In this document: positions 25,121 through 37,244 of the stretch, in pieces
Numbering within the stretch: the stretch's first letter is position 1
Layout: the number at the start of each line of letters is the position of its first letter
Assembly: GCF_033958435.1 (NCBI RefSeq)
Contig: NC_134138.1
Coordinates: 80,710,298 to 80,774,297, forward strand
Length of the DNA stretch: 64,000 nucleotides
DNA from: Carettochelys insculpta
Lineage: Eukaryota; Chordata; Testudines; Carettochelyidae
Direction of reading: 5' to 3'
Notes under the pieces: generated by a model
Database searches by the model: none
What the model was told of the DNA's origin: nothing
What the model saw: only the letters and a program-made list of their open reading frames with translations
Program-made: the position numbers and the translations under genes

Positions 25121-25674
25121 AGTTTACAGGTATGTAAAAATGTCAAAAAAACTTGACGTGGAACTCTTCTCTCTCACCAAAAGACTTTGTTTCATCTTCC
25201 ATTTCAGAAAATATTTTTACCAAAAGGAGCACATTTCTTTGAAACATTTTGCTTTCAGCAAACTGACATTTTCTGATGGCAAACATTCTGCCAGAATTTC
25301 CCATCATTTCTACCAAGGAGACCCAAGTTCTGTCCCCAGCTCAGCTTTGGCCTGTGGATGTTATGGGCAAGCAACTTCAGCATTTACTGCCTCTTTTTCC
25401 TCTTCTGTAAAGCATTTTGAGATCTACAGATAAAAAGTGCTATTAAAGGACTGGATTTTACTACTATTATTACTATTATACTTCTTTCTCCTCCTCCTCC
25501 TCTCAAGATACATTATTAAGTGACAATCTAACCTCAAGAGTTATCTAAAAAAATTGAGTTCTGTTTATGACCAAGCTTCTAATAAACCTATGAAGCCAAA
25601 GTCTGGGCCTAAAAACAAACTTTGTAATATTCAAGCTCTGAAGAGCCAAGGTGAGAATATTCACACTTTATACC

Positions 25675-25850
25675 TGAATACTTGTTGTAGTGCTTGACTA
25701 ACTCTAAATCTGAAAAAGTGGATTTTACCCAGGAAAGCTCATTAGCTAATAAATAAATGTATTATTTTTTAAGGTATTACATTACTTCTTGTTTTTGTTT
25801 TTGTTTTTGTTCTTGTGAAGCTACAGACTAACTTGGTTACTTCTTTGAAT
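25675..25850 (+). mobile_element. old Penelope-like pseudo-LTR fragment
   Basis: The order 'ctgaaaaagtggattttacc', 'aggaaagctcattagctaat', 'aataaat' and finally 'gctacagactaacttggtta' matches the pseudo-LTR of the PLE family at 51-54 kb, but is much diverged. A (GTTTTT)n run lies inside at about 25790-25810. Confidence 0.6.
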
Positions 25851-26927
25851 CCACATAATCTGGCATTCATAAACCAATTTTTCCAGCCACAAAAATTCCC
25901 TGCTTTTAAAATAATTAAATATTTTTTTCTAGATCTATCCCGCAGTTTTGTTATTTGTGTATTCTAAAAAACATCTGTGTCACTCAAATTAATTTCAAAT
26001 GCACAAAACAATTATAATAATTTTTAAATTAAAAAAAACTAATGAGGTCATCTAGTATTTGAAATATCTAGCTCCGATAAATGAAGTTTTGCCATTTTGA
26101 CTAGAGACTATAATTAGCTCAGTTGATCCAGCAGTACAGTAATACTACTTGAGCAAATTGCTGTAGGACAGGATGATGATGTGACATGGTGAAAGACACT
26201 GGGCTTTGTTTTTAGTAATATACATGAAAATGAGTAAGATTTGAAATACCAAAATGTTCTTAAATGTATTCTTAACTTTATATGAAACTTTAGAAAAGCC
26301 AAGGGAAACCCCATCTCCACTATTTTCTCTAGTTGTTCCGCAGTCTGAACACTGATACAATTTAATAATGTTCAGAGAAGAACATTTTGTCACAAAAGTA
26401 AACGTATTATTAGCTGCTTCACAATCACAATTAAGTCTTGCATGTGGCAAAAATACCAAGTATAGAGAGAAACAACCCATTTATTTATGTATGTGCTTAC
26501 AAATAATTAAATCTGATTACATAACTTGTGTTCTTACTGCAGTTGATAGAATGCTCTCTCAAATACCAGGAGAAACAGGCTGCATTGCTTACAAAGTTAA
26601 AATGGGAAAGTACAGAATGCATCTTTAATGTTTAATTTGTTTGGCTCTTAGATTTTTAAATTAATTAAATAATTAAAAGAGTATGCTTGCGCATAGCGGG
26701 TGTGTGTATGGGTGAGGAGGTATACTGGACATTTGTAATTTCCGCAGCTTCCAGCTTGGAGGCTTGAGTGTTTTCCTTCCTACTTTGGATAATCTATGGA
26801 AATTCTACTCAACTGGCTGAAGACCTCACGCTACTTTATCCCACTGCCAAGGCAGAATTACATTTCCGCTCTCAGTGATGCGGAACGTAGGGAACTAGCC
26901 AACCATGCATATAAAACAACAAGAGGA

Positions 26928-26942
26928 AAAAAAAAAAAAAAA
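26928..26942. repeat. A-rich homopolymer
   Basis: A run of about fifteen A bases. Confidence 0.7.
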
Positions 26943-26959
26943 CTTCACAAGAAATCAGG

Positions 26960-27560
26960 GCTACCATAGGCACCAACTTCCCAATTTCCTGGAGGACACT
27001 CAACCCACACTCCATCCCAAGCCAGGCCACAAACTTCACTCTTTCCTCCAAGCCCCAAACCCCAGCCTATGTTCTGCTCTGCCTCTTACCATCCTGTTGT
27101 GTCCCTTCCCCTGAGAACACCTTATACACAAATGGTGGAGTCACAATCTCAAGGTTAGGTCTTACGTTCCCTTTGGCCTACCCCTCCCCTACACTCAACC
27201 CAAGGCCACTGCACTTTCTCCACTGCATGTTACCTGTCGGGGGGCATCCTAACCTCCCACTACACATGCCCCACCCCCCAGCATGTTCTGTCACTCTCCT
27301 GAATGGGGGGACTCACTTCTAATATCATCTGATGTACTGCTCCCCCATGATGTCCCCTAGCCCCCACTCCCTGTCCTGTTTTACCCTCTCCCCGCCTCTT
27401 TCTGCCCCAACTCAGAGGGGCCCACAGCACACACTGGGCAAAGCTGCCGTCAGCCCCACACCTTCTGCCCAAGGCCCTGCTCCTTCCAGGAATGTGGAGC
27501 AGGCCCCTACCCCACCTTGCCCAGAGGCCCAGCAAGTCTGTGGGCCCTGCTGCATAGGAA
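26960..27560. repeat. C-rich degenerate repeat
   Basis: The block begins 'gggctaccataggcaccaac' and continues with many CCC/CCA words such as 'caagccccaaaccccagcct'. It resembles the 9160-9800 block in composition and shares a word with 24880-24900. The open frame at 27332-27769 is proline-rich and low-complexity, not a gene. Confidence 0.5.
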
Positions 27561-27890
27561 GGCCAAACACAATGCAAAAATACTTGTTTGAAGAAAAAAA
27601 AAGGCAAGCAAAAAAAGAGAAAGTTATTTACCCAAGAGAAATAAGAATTTTTTTAAATGTTTGGTTCCTATCCCTAGTCCACTCTGGGGTTACATACACC
27701 AGTAGAATTCTCAAAGCAATGTCCACTGCTCCACACACATGCCCTGGTTCAACTCATGCCTTCAACTGAGGAGATAAAAGATGAGGCAGATTGACTGCCT
27801 TTCTGGTTCTTTTTTCACCATGAAACAGGTAAGAGCTAAAGCAGAGGAGAAGGAGGGCACATAGTGAAATACAGATGAGGGCCACATATC

Positions 27891-28165
27891 TTAGAGGACC
27901 TCGTTACTAAAAGTAGCTTTCTCTTTTTCTTCTTGTGCTGGTCCCGGATGTATATTCCAAGGCAGGTCCATGATCACATATGACAGAGACAAACAAAGGG
28001 CTACTGCTCCAAAAGGTGCATCAGCAGAGGAATCCTGTATCAAGGCATAGTGTCTAGAAAACATGTGGACTGAGCGCCACGTAGGTGCCTTACAAATATC
28101 AAGAAGAGACACCTCTTGAAGCAATGCCATAGATATTGCTTGTGCTCTTATGGAATGAGCTCTTA
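27891..28165 (-). pseudogene. DIRS tyrosine recombinase C-terminal fragment
   Basis: Read on the minus strand, one frame from about 28165 to 27891 contains an HxxR box ('AHSIRAQAISMALLQEVS'), 'LLDICKAPTW' and the catalytic tyrosine block 'FSRHYALIQD'. These line up with 'HSTRAVAVSTAFFKG', 'KDICRAATW' and 'FAKHYALHR' of the copy at 62-63 kb. Everything upstream in the element is missing, so this is a 3'-end relic, though both catalytic boxes survive in frame. Confidence 0.75.
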
Positions 28166-28169
28166 CCCC

Positions 28170-30430
28170 ATAAGGTAAGTGGGGTAGGGGGCAGGGGAGA
28201 GATCAGACAGCTGATAGCAGAGCAAGATACAGATATCAAAACATATGTTACAGGTAAGCAGGAAGTTGAAGTTTTGGACTTTGGAGGTTCTGACTATGAG
28301 GCAGTGAGTCAGAAATAGAGAGGTGGTCAGTCTGCCCTGCCCTTTATCATGTTGGCTGGAAGCTAGGGCACTTGCATGGGCCAACAGACACTGCTTTCAA
28401 AATGCTCTGGCAGCGGCCACAAAGATGTACCCGCACAAGTACACATAGGTATTAGGGACCAGCAACTCTAAGAAGGAGCAAATTTACATTTGGTTTTGTA
28501 TTCAACACTGAACAAGTTCAGGCATTTGGTTGGCAAAAGAGGATACAAACAGAAATTTGGCTCTTTACCCTTCCTCCACAGGCCTAAAATTACAAACTAT
28601 TGTATTAACTTTTAAACAGCTATTAAGTGAAAGAAATCTAGGCAAACATAGAATGAATTAGCAAATGAGGCTGAAACTTTTACAGATTTTCATACTTTCA
28701 GAGCTTGTCTACACGGCTCATTACTGCACCCCAGCTATGGTGTAAATTCTAATATGGACCAGTGTGGTGCACAAAGCTATCTGCATGGCCCGATAGCACG
28801 GACTACAAGTTCACTAGTGCCGACTGACATAGTGCCACAACTATGTCAACGTGCAGTCCCTTCAAAATTGCACTACCCTTTCCAGTGCATAACATTTATG
28901 CCTCTTATCCTCATGTTAAGGACTTTTGCAACCCTGCCCCTCCACTGATTTTTCTGTTCTTGTGTCTTATTGAATTCCTGTCCCCCACTCCCCAAGAACT
29001 GCCCATGCAAAGAAGTTTTGATGATAACTGGGGTAAAGTAGTTTTTCATTAATGAACCCATGCAACTGGAGGTTTCCCACAACCCCAAAACACCTATCCA
29101 TAGGCCCTTCTTATGCCTGGCCTCTGTCTCAAACCCACAGAGTTTGCATAAACATTTATATCTAGTCCTTTTATTGTATTAGAAAGCTAAATATGCAATA
29201 TAGGAATGTATTATGCCTCCTGTAATGCCTGCAAAAAAAAAGAAAATAAAAACAGCCTTCAGGCAATTAAAATGTATACTGTACTGTGCAAAGGTTCACT
29301 GTTTTCATTTTTAAAATCTATAGCACACAATCTCATTTGGCCCCTACGACCATACGTATCCCCTACTATAAAGGGAAGATTCTTCAAAACATCATCAAGC
29401 ACAGAATAGCTATTGCCTTGGACATCATGCAAGCCTCTTATAAACAGCAGATGCTCTCTCTGTAACAGGCAGGCCTAGTCAGTACAAAGTTCAGCTGTTA
29501 AAGACGCCTCCTCGCTCCAGTGACATTTCCAGTCTGCAAGATACGGAGCTGAATGAAGAGGAAAAATAAGTGTCTAAATGACCTCACAGAATCTTGTACT
29601 CAATGACATCAGGTCCCCGAGATCTACCTGTCCTACCCACCAAGATCTAAAGAAAATATGTTAAATTGTTAGAGGGGTGGGTTTTGCCCTCCCCCCAGTC
29701 ACTAGATTGCCTTTGTGTATTCCACACACAAACACTGATACTGTGTTGGTGAAAAAGAAAACAGACTCTATTATATGTGAGGGCTAAGAGCCCATCAAAT
29801 CTAGTGTAGAGAAATGTTGGAGGGACTTCATTGCTTCTCTCTGATTACCTCTTTTATTGGCAGGGCAAGTGGGTTATCCTAGCTTTGCTCTCGCTTGCTC
29901 TCTGACTCAAATGGAATTATCAACCAAGAACTCAGGGAAGCTTTGTATACAACAACCTCTCTTTACATTTTTTACAATTGACTTTCACATCCGTATGGTA
30001 GGGCACTGAGGAGTTCAACAGATGTCCCCCTCTACTTACTCCTCCAGTTCCCTTCTCCCATGCTTTAAATGACCTACAAAAGACCAACAGCCATCTACAG
30101 TAATCAGACGTAATACAGGTAGCCTCCTCCAGAAGAAGGTTCAACTATGGAGTACATCAGAGATGCTAAATGGAGATAATTCTCTTTACAGAATAAGGTG
30201 TAGGCCCTATTACAGCAGAGCCCAGGAATCTCTCAGACATTCCAAGCCGCTATGAAATCTGATTTACATAAAAGCAACACCCTTCCTGAGAAACCTCTCA
30301 GTTCATAGTGTGAAAGAAAGCAAACATGCTTCAAAGCTGCCAATGTCTTCTGAAGCAGCAACAAAACTGGTGGAATCCAAAAAAAACTTGGTACTTCCAC
30401 AGAAAACCTTCTTCCTTTCCCAGATATGGA
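28170..30430. other. intron sequence, little recognised
   Basis: Contains one possible MITE end at about 28702 ('gcttgtctacacggctcatt'). Otherwise I see no repeats with boundaries and no exons. Confidence 0.35.
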
Positions 30431-30439
30431 AGAGCACCT

Positions 30440-30675
30440 TTTGTCAACAGGTTCTGTGGGCCCTTCTCTCAACAGACAGGGTGTCCAGGACAATGGGCAG
30501 CTCTGTCTGCTGTGCTTCTAGGTGCCTGTTTTGTCGACAGAGCAGCTGGACAATCCCACCACTTTTCTGATCAGCTTTTGTGTGTAGCCACACTCCATCG
30601 AGAAAAGTTTTGTCTGGAAATCTTTTCTGACAGTGACTTCTGTCGACAGATCACTGTAGTGTAACCGTAGCCTTA
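30440..30675. mobile_element. MITE with repeated TGTCGACAG words
   Basis: Several 'tgtcgacag', 'tgtcaacag' and 'ctcaacagaca' words occur in both orientations, and the right end 'cactgtagtgtaaccgtagc' resembles the CTACACTA-type ends of other MITEs in the window. A second member lies at 42666-42970. The left end is not resolved. Confidence 0.5.
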
Positions 30676-31122
30676 GGCTCTCAACAGAAAGAAAAAGGTC
30701 AGCAGAGCAAAAGAAAAAAATTTAAAAACCAATGCCAAAAACAAAGGTTTCATTGGATAACACAGAGGTTGATGCAGTATGAAAGATAACAGCAAAATAA
30801 AAGCTTCATTTTTTTGCAACATGAAATATCATGATAGGGTCAGCCAGACCCTCCCTAAAACACTCCAGAATGTTGACAGGCACGTTCCTCCTATCAATGG
30901 TCCTTAATCCTTGCAGCTTGCAAGGAAATAAGGGGTTGACATTGACCCCACAACGCGCCGTTCCCTAAATGCAAGAAACAACACCTGGGAAGATCGAACC
31001 TAAGCATTCAATCTTCCCTGGTAAGTGCAGATGTAGCCCTCATCTCCTTTGAGTCTACCTTTAGCAACAGAAGCAGAGACAAGAACTGCATGAAAGTCAG
31101 AAACAATTCTGAATTTTAGAAA

Positions 31123-31137
31123 TACTATCAGAGCAAA
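31123..31137. repeat. left target-site duplication of foldback PLE
   Basis: TACTATCAGAGCAAA here is identical to 32026-32040 on the other side of the element. The outermost one or two bases could belong to the element. Confidence 0.85.
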
Positions 31138-32025
31138 ACAAAAAGGCAGTCCAGTAGCACTTTAAAAACTAACAAAATAATTTATTAGGTGATGAGCTTT
31201 CCTGGGACAGACCCACTTCTTCAGATCATAGCCATACCAGACCAGACTCAATATTTAAGGCACAGAGAACCAAAAGTAGTAATCGAGGTTGACAAATCAG
31301 AAAAATATTATCAAGGTGAGCAAATCAGAGAGTAGAGGGGCAGAAGGTGGGGCAGGGAAGTCAAGAATTAGATTAAGCCAAGTATGCAAAAGAGCCCCTA
31401 TAATGACCTAAAAAATTCCCACCCCGGTTCAAATCACATGTTAATGTGTCGAATTTGAATATAAAAGAGAGTTCAGCAGCCTCTCTTTCCAATCTGTTGT
31501 GAAAATTCCTCTTCAGTAAGACACAAACCTTCAGGTTATTAACAGAATGACCCACTCTATTAAAATGCTGACTAACCGGTTTGTGGATCAGGAGTGTTTT
31601 TATGTCTGTTTTGTGCCCAGACAATTCTTTGTCTGAGAGAGTTTGAAGTCTGTCCAATATACAAAGCATCTGGGCACTGTTGGCACATGATGGCGTATAT
31701 GATGCTAGTTGAAGAAGAACATGAGAATGGCTCTTTTGCATACTCGGCTTATTCTAATTCTTGACTTCCCTGCCCCACCTTCTGCCCCTCTACTCTCTGA
31801 TTTGCTCACCTTGATAATATTTTTTCTGATTTGTCAACCTCGATTACTGTTTTTGGCTCTCTGTGCCTTAAATATTGAGTCTGTTCTGGTCTGGCTATGG
31901 TCTGAAGAAGTGGGTCTGTCCCACGAAAGCTCATCACCTAATACATTATTTTGTTTGTCTTTAAAGTGCTACTGAACTGCTTTTTTGTTTTGATAGTGTA
32001 TAGACTAGCACGGCTCCCTCTCTGT
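31138..32025 (-). mobile_element. short foldback Penelope-like element
   Basis: This 5'-truncated PLE of about 0.9 kb is flanked by a perfect 15 bp duplication. The left arm (31138 to about 31400) is the pseudo-LTR in one orientation ('gatgagctttcctgggacag'). The right arm (about 31728-32025) is the same sequence inverted ('gtctgtcccacgaaagctca'). Between them lies only the C-terminal coding part. A tail, 'tagactagcacggctccctc' to 'ctctgtta', is present only at the right end, upstream of the ORF. Confidence 0.85.
31373..31741 (-). pseudogene. PLE GIY-YIG endonuclease C-terminal fragment
   Basis: The 122-residue frame begins in inverted-arm sequence and then gives 'CILDRLQTLSDKELSGHKTD', 'HKPVSQHFNRVGHSVNNLKV' and 'ELSFIFKFDTL', parallel to the C-terminus of the PLE at 51523-52077. 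The GIY and YIG strands are lost or damaged: 'CILDRLQT' stands where the other copy has 'LYIGQTSNS'. It is not a functional nuclease. Confidence 0.75.
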
Positions 32026-32040
32026 TACTATCAGAGCAAA
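32026..32040. repeat. right target-site duplication of foldback PLE
   Basis: Perfect 15 bp match to 31123-31137. Confidence 0.85.
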
Positions 32041-32445
32041 GAAATCCCAGAAGACTGCTGCATGGAGCAGTTCACAGCCAAGCATGCCAGCCTCAAGGCA
32101 GACCGTCAAAAGCAGGGCAGATGCCCAAAGTAGTGGTATGTTCTGTACTCAGATTACACATCCCAGTAACAAATATGAAATCCTATATCACTGTACTAGT
32201 TTTATCATGAAGTCACAGGCAGCCCCCTTCGGACTCTAGTGTATCTAGACACATAACAAGCTGGTCTTAAAATCATAAAATATTCAGCTGCTCCCACTCC
32301 CAAGAGACCAACCACTTCCCACAGTCTTTGGTACAAGATCTATGGTATAATGTCTGTTGCCAATCCTGTAATAATCTAACTAAAGATTTTTTAACCAGGA
32401 AACAGAAATAGGAGGTATGTACAGGTTAAAGCAGGAAAGCACATA

Positions 32446-32764
32446 CAGGTTGACTCTCTCTAGTCCGGCACCCTCAGGACATGACCAGTGCCGAATGAAA
32501 AATTTGCCAGACCACAGGTCAATATTGTCTAGCAGCATCACCAACACTTCCACTGCTTACTGGGTCCTTAGAAGACATTTAGGGGTAAATTACAGCTACA
32601 TAACAGCACAGAACACTGAGAGGCAGGGCTGATGGCTACAAACAAACTTTATGAGACAATAGGAATCTTGGCTACACCCATGATAAGTGGTCATCCAACT
32701 GACTAAAATCATGCCAAAAATCAGATGCTGAAGGATGAGAGTGTGCCAGACTAGGTTCAACCTG
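32446..32764. mobile_element. TA-flanked MITE (mariner/pogo-like)
   Basis: Ends are inverted: CAGGTTGACTCTCTCTAGTC on the left and GACTAGGTTCAACCTG on the right, each bordered by TA (32444-32445, 32765-32766). Size is 319 bp with no coding content. A partial extra copy of the left end ('tacaggtta') sits just outside at 32419. Confidence 0.75.
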
Positions 32765-34165
32765 TATACGCAAATGCATTGCCATCTGAGTCAAAAGGCC
32801 AGAAATGTACTAATCTGTCAACTCTAAATGATTTTAGGGCTTAATTCAGGTCAATCATGGAGATTTTTGTTTTTTTCAGCTCCCACTCTTATAAGATTCC
32901 AAACAGCAATGAAATGAAATATCTTCATGGTAGCTACTTTTGTTGCCCTCTTCTATCATTCAAGTGGATGGCAGAAGGCCTTCTACACATACTTTTCCAT
33001 GGGTGGGTGGGGCAGTCAACAAAGCTTTTGTCCTACAATGTCCTTAGTTTCTGATAATCCTCCTGCATGCGTAGGGGGACTGACTCTTCCTGTCTGAGTT
33101 CATAAGTTCAGAGCAGGAATGTTTACTGTCATGAAACAAAACTTTATAGCATGGAACATAGACATTACAAGTGAGATTAATGTGTGAAGCAATTTACAAG
33201 CATTTCATGGAGTCTGAACACTAAATACACTCTTATAATAGTAATACCTATTTTGAACAAAACTAACAAATGGATGAGCTGATTTGGTTTCCTGCTACAA
33301 ATTTGTCAGTCCTTAGCAAATGCCTAAAGCCTTGTCCAGAGCTGGCACTTTGTTTACCAAGGTTCTGAGTTTGAATCCCAACAAGATGAAAGCCAAAAAA
33401 AGTGTTACAGTTAGCAGCACAACAACAACATCACACTTCAATTACAGGCAGTTGCATAAGATTGCCAACAGCCACAGCAAAACTTTAACCATGCCGGCTC
33501 AAATTTTACATAGTGGGAGTCTGATCTTGGCTGAAAAAAAACCCAGCAACAATAAAATCAGCTATTTTGAAAACCAGATTAGATTGGCGACATACACATT
33601 GCCCAGCCCATGTACCAAAACAAATCAAAATAATTACAGCCACTTTCTTGAGAAGCTCTAGTGCTTCCACCTTTTGCAAGGCAGACGTAGTGAGGTCGCC
33701 TTGATGTAAGAAATGTGTCCTTTGTTGTCACTGGGAAAATTTCTCCAAACTCAGCCAATAGTATGAGCCTGTGGAAAAAAATCACTGTTTATAAGCACTC
33801 AGAGTCTGGCAGCTATATTCTCTGAAGAGTGCAAGTGGCATGTGATCATAATTGCAGACCAGATGCATGCAAGAACAACAAATTAAAATTTCCGGAGCAA
33901 CCTTAGTTTCCTAATATTTGAGCCCCTAGATAGAAATTTTTCACCTTTTCAACTTGAGTGGCAGAGACATTACTGCTAGACAAGAGCTTCAGGTCTGCAG
34001 AGTATCAATGGTCCACATGCTGCAACTCAGAGCCACAGCTACATGGAATATAAACATGCACCATATTACTATATGCGTGACAAAGTAAAGTATTTTTCTA
34101 ATGAATAGGTATGATAGCAACAAATATGCACTTTCCCATAACATGCCTACAAGTATGGTTCTTAC

Positions 34166-34266
34166 CTGAAGAAGTGTTATACTCTGAAGCACATTTATGT
34201 TTCCAAAAATTAATGGCAGATCTCTCTCTGTTCTGCAGCCGATTTAACCTCTCTGCTAGTCCTCCT
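34166..34266 (-). CDS. SPIDR: SPIDR coding exon (second visible)
   Basis: The 101 bp exon follows the acceptor TTATTCTCTTCAG and ends at the strong donor TTCAG|GTAAGA. One base completes the arginine codon split from the exon at 43089, and the last G opens the glycine codon completed at 22473. The peptide includes 'GGLAERLNRLQNRERSAINF' then 'WKHKCASEYNTSS'. Human SPIDR has a near-identical helix (GGLAERLNGLQNRERSAI, recalled). This charged helical segment is the most conserved stretch of the three exons. Both flanking introns are full of retroelements, yet the exon is intact. Confidence 0.93.
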
Positions 34267-35094
34267 CTGAAGAGAATAAAGGAATGTTCAATTAAGCCAA
34301 GAATTAGCATTCGGTTCTGCCAAGTGACAAACCATAGGACGAATGAAATATTTATTCTGCGACCCTCAGAGACAGAGACATCATGTAAAATTACGCTATA
34401 GATTTGCTCAGAGAATTCATACTGGGCTACAATCCCACTAAAATGTGAGCTTAGTACAATAAACAAGACACACGTCTTCATTATCCTGGTATTCAAAATT
34501 TCAAGTTACTCAGTACCCCACCAATGAGAATTTAAGGAAGTGTTTCCAACTTCCCTCTACAGTTCCACTTTAAAAAAAAAATTGAAGAAAAACACAAATT
34601 AGGAAAATTTGAAAAGGCCACATTTGTCAACAGAAACACCCCACCCAAGATGTAACCTTGTCCATAACTCTTACATGGGAGTCACTTTACAGACACTTTT
34701 TCAAAGTTGGCAACAAGTGATTGCAAAAATATTCTTTTACCTAGCCTTTATCCTATGCTTTATTTCACAAACTGTCTCAACTGTGCATTTCAGTGGCCTG
34801 AAAACAAATTTCACACTGAAATTAATTCAACATTCTTGAGGTGAAAAGAGTGGTATCTGAAACACACACATTTAAGGCAATTTCAAAGTAATTCATATAC
34901 CTTTGATACGGACCCAAAGGGGTCATTTTTTTACTTGAAAACACACAGACTAGCACGTATAAAGCTGCCTTTAGACTTTTTTGGGACTATTTGGGCATTT
35001 TTCTTCACCTCTAAATTAGGCATTTTTTTCATATTTATCCATTTGAGAATAAAATAATCTGAACATATCATTTATGCAGGAAAACTCCAAATCA

Positions 35095-37230
35095 CAATAT
35101 GGAAATATGTGTCCTTGAGATTGAGGGTAGTATACCAGTCTCTCAGATCCAGGGAAGGGAAGATGGAGGCCACATAAACCATAAACAACTTGAGCTTAAC
35201 AAGGTAGCAGTCTAGACTGCACAGGTCCAGAATGGGTCACAGCTTTCCTCTGGCTTTGGGGATTAAAAGGTTGCGGGAGGAAAATCCTTCGTTCTGGTAG
35301 CAACACAGAACTTCTTCCACTGCCCCAATTCAGAGCAACTGCTGGACTTCTTGAAGAAGTGCCTCCTATTCTATCTGTGGGGTGTGATCTTTTGAAGCCT
35401 GGGATACCAGAGAGCTTTCAGTGTAGGTGACTGATGGGGCCATCGACATACCAGCTACCAAGCACAGTACCCAGGACAGCATCATTGTTCCCCATAATCT
35501 GAGCACTGGGGCGGCCACTCAGGAGAGATGGAGGTGTCACCCAACTAATTGGCAGAGCGCCCACAAATTGCCCACAGCTGACAAGGTATTTTTCTATTGG
35601 TGGTGCACATCTGTACACAGTTGCTGCACATAACAATGGACGCAAAAAGTTAGAGAGAACACTGGACTGCATGGTAAACCCTTGTGGGTTCCAAAGGCAC
35701 CACTCGAACAGCCAGGTCCATGTCCACTGAGCAATCTGGGAGCCTGTCTGCAGTACTCGAGGCATTAAATGAAGTGCTTGAGACGCAGGCACCGAAACTT
35801 GATCTGGGGCCAACCTGATGTACCATGTGGTGCTGAGGGACCATAAACAAGGGCTACTATTAGTGCAGTAGCACTCACTGGCCACTAACACCAGCATCCA
35901 GGATGCAGAAGAACATTGAGCATCAGCTACTCAGGGACCTACGGGGTGGGTGCCTATGGCTGGCTGGCTTGTAGCAGGCTTCAGATCAGCTGTGGCCTTG
36001 GTGTTGATCAGCTGAAGAGTGGTGCCACAAAGCAGAGCAGAACTGCCAACCCCAGACCTCCTGAAAACACACACTGCATGGTCAGGAGCCAGGGAATGGT
36101 TCTGGGATGGTAAACTATCCCACGTCAGGGATCTGTCCACTGAATGGTGCTCTGACCATGGAGAGTACTGGTCCTGAGCATACCGTCCACACTGGGAGAC
36201 ACATACCTCAGGAGATCTGTACCTGTGTGTACATCTTCTGTGGTCTTAGGTCTCACTAGGGATTGGGATGGACTGCAGGCTCTGTGGCTCTGTCTGTGAA
36301 GAGTTGAGGCCTTAGACATTTCTCCCAAGAGAGAACAATGCCTCTTGGGAGAGTGGGTGGTGCCACGGTCAGCTTTCCTTTTTGGTGCGGTCCTGTGACT
36401 ACAGGGGTGGGTGGCAGCAGCATCAACAATAAGTCCTGGGCTTCCAGCAAGGTTTCCAATATCAGCAGCAACAGGAGCTGTTGAGCAAGAGGGGGAGCCA
36501 TGCTCCGAAGGGGTCCAAGATGTCTGTTGCACCACAGCAGGAGAAAGTTCACTGGCATTGAAATCGTAGGCCTAAATCCTTCTTAAGCTATGGAAATTTG
36601 CCCCTGCCCCTCTTGGGCTTGTGCAGAGCCAGGGAACAGCGCTGGGAGGCCAAGAGCACCAGCAAGGCATTGAGTACCAATGCTCTGGTGTCAAGTGCAA
36701 GTGTTTGTGCACTGGAGCTAAAGCAGATTCTATCAGGAAAGCCTTTAGATGAATGTCCCTCTCCTTTTTTGAGCCAGGCTTGAAAGATTTAAAAATGCGG
36801 CGCTGACCATTTGTGTGCGCCTTTCCTAAGCACCACAAATAGCCATGGAGAGGGGTCACTCACTGACATGAGCCAATTGCAACTGCAACACAACTTGAAG
36901 CTTGGGGAACGGAGCGTGCCCCAGTGTGACACTAAGTCCCTGTGGGACCTAGACTAACAATTCAGAACAGCAAAATAATAAATAGAAACTATTCACAGGG
37001 AAAACACAGTGCAACTTGGAAAATGCACAGCAGCTAACGCCGAGACGAGTAAGTCTGAAGCGGTCACTGGTGACAAGAAAGAACTGAGGGCAGAGGGGGA
37101 TGGAGGCACCCTATAAAGTGGTATGTGCGCACCACCCCGGGGGGGGGACTGTCCAGCTCCCCTACGGGTACTGCTAAGGGAAAATCTTCTGGCACTGGTC
37201 CATGTGAAGAACACTCACGCCTGTGTTGAA
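35095..37230 (-). pseudogene. DIRS retrotransposon relic (5' UTR, gag-like ORF and RT N-terminus)
   Basis: Read on the minus strand from 37230 there is a leader with 'tgagtgttcttcacatggac'. The gag-like ORF1 follows, with a cysteine/charged block 'LWCLGKAHTNGQRRIFKSFK' and 'KKERDIHLKAF' (36859-36750). Downstream are basic 'TAPKRKADRG' and 'LVRPKTTEDVHTGTDLLRYV' (36535-36190). At about 35400-35095 three broken frames give RT pieces recognisable as 'ILDL', 'YLVKLK' and 'LNLKDTYF' (motif A region). Sequence stops at about 35095, so RNase H and recombinase are absent. Many stops are present. Confidence 0.7.
35580..35680. repeat. dispersed repeat block inside DIRS relic
   Basis: 'ggtggtgcacatctgtacac' and 'aaagttagagagaacactgg' appear in reverse-complement style in the repeat at 60395-60520 ('tgttccctctaatttttcca', 'ttggtgcatgtaaaac'). 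The small element may have inserted in the gag region. Confidence 0.4.
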
Positions 37231-37244
37231 GGGACATGAGCAAT

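Larger units (their letters stand above)
22474..34165 (-). other. SPIDR: SPIDR intron, about 11.7 kb
   Basis: The intron is bounded by the donor CAG|GTAAGAACC and the acceptor TTACTTTCCAG. It contains the nested CR1 complex, C-rich repeats, a DIRS tail, a MITE, a foldback PLE and a pogo-like element listed separately. Outside these I see no further exon. Confidence 0.8.
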
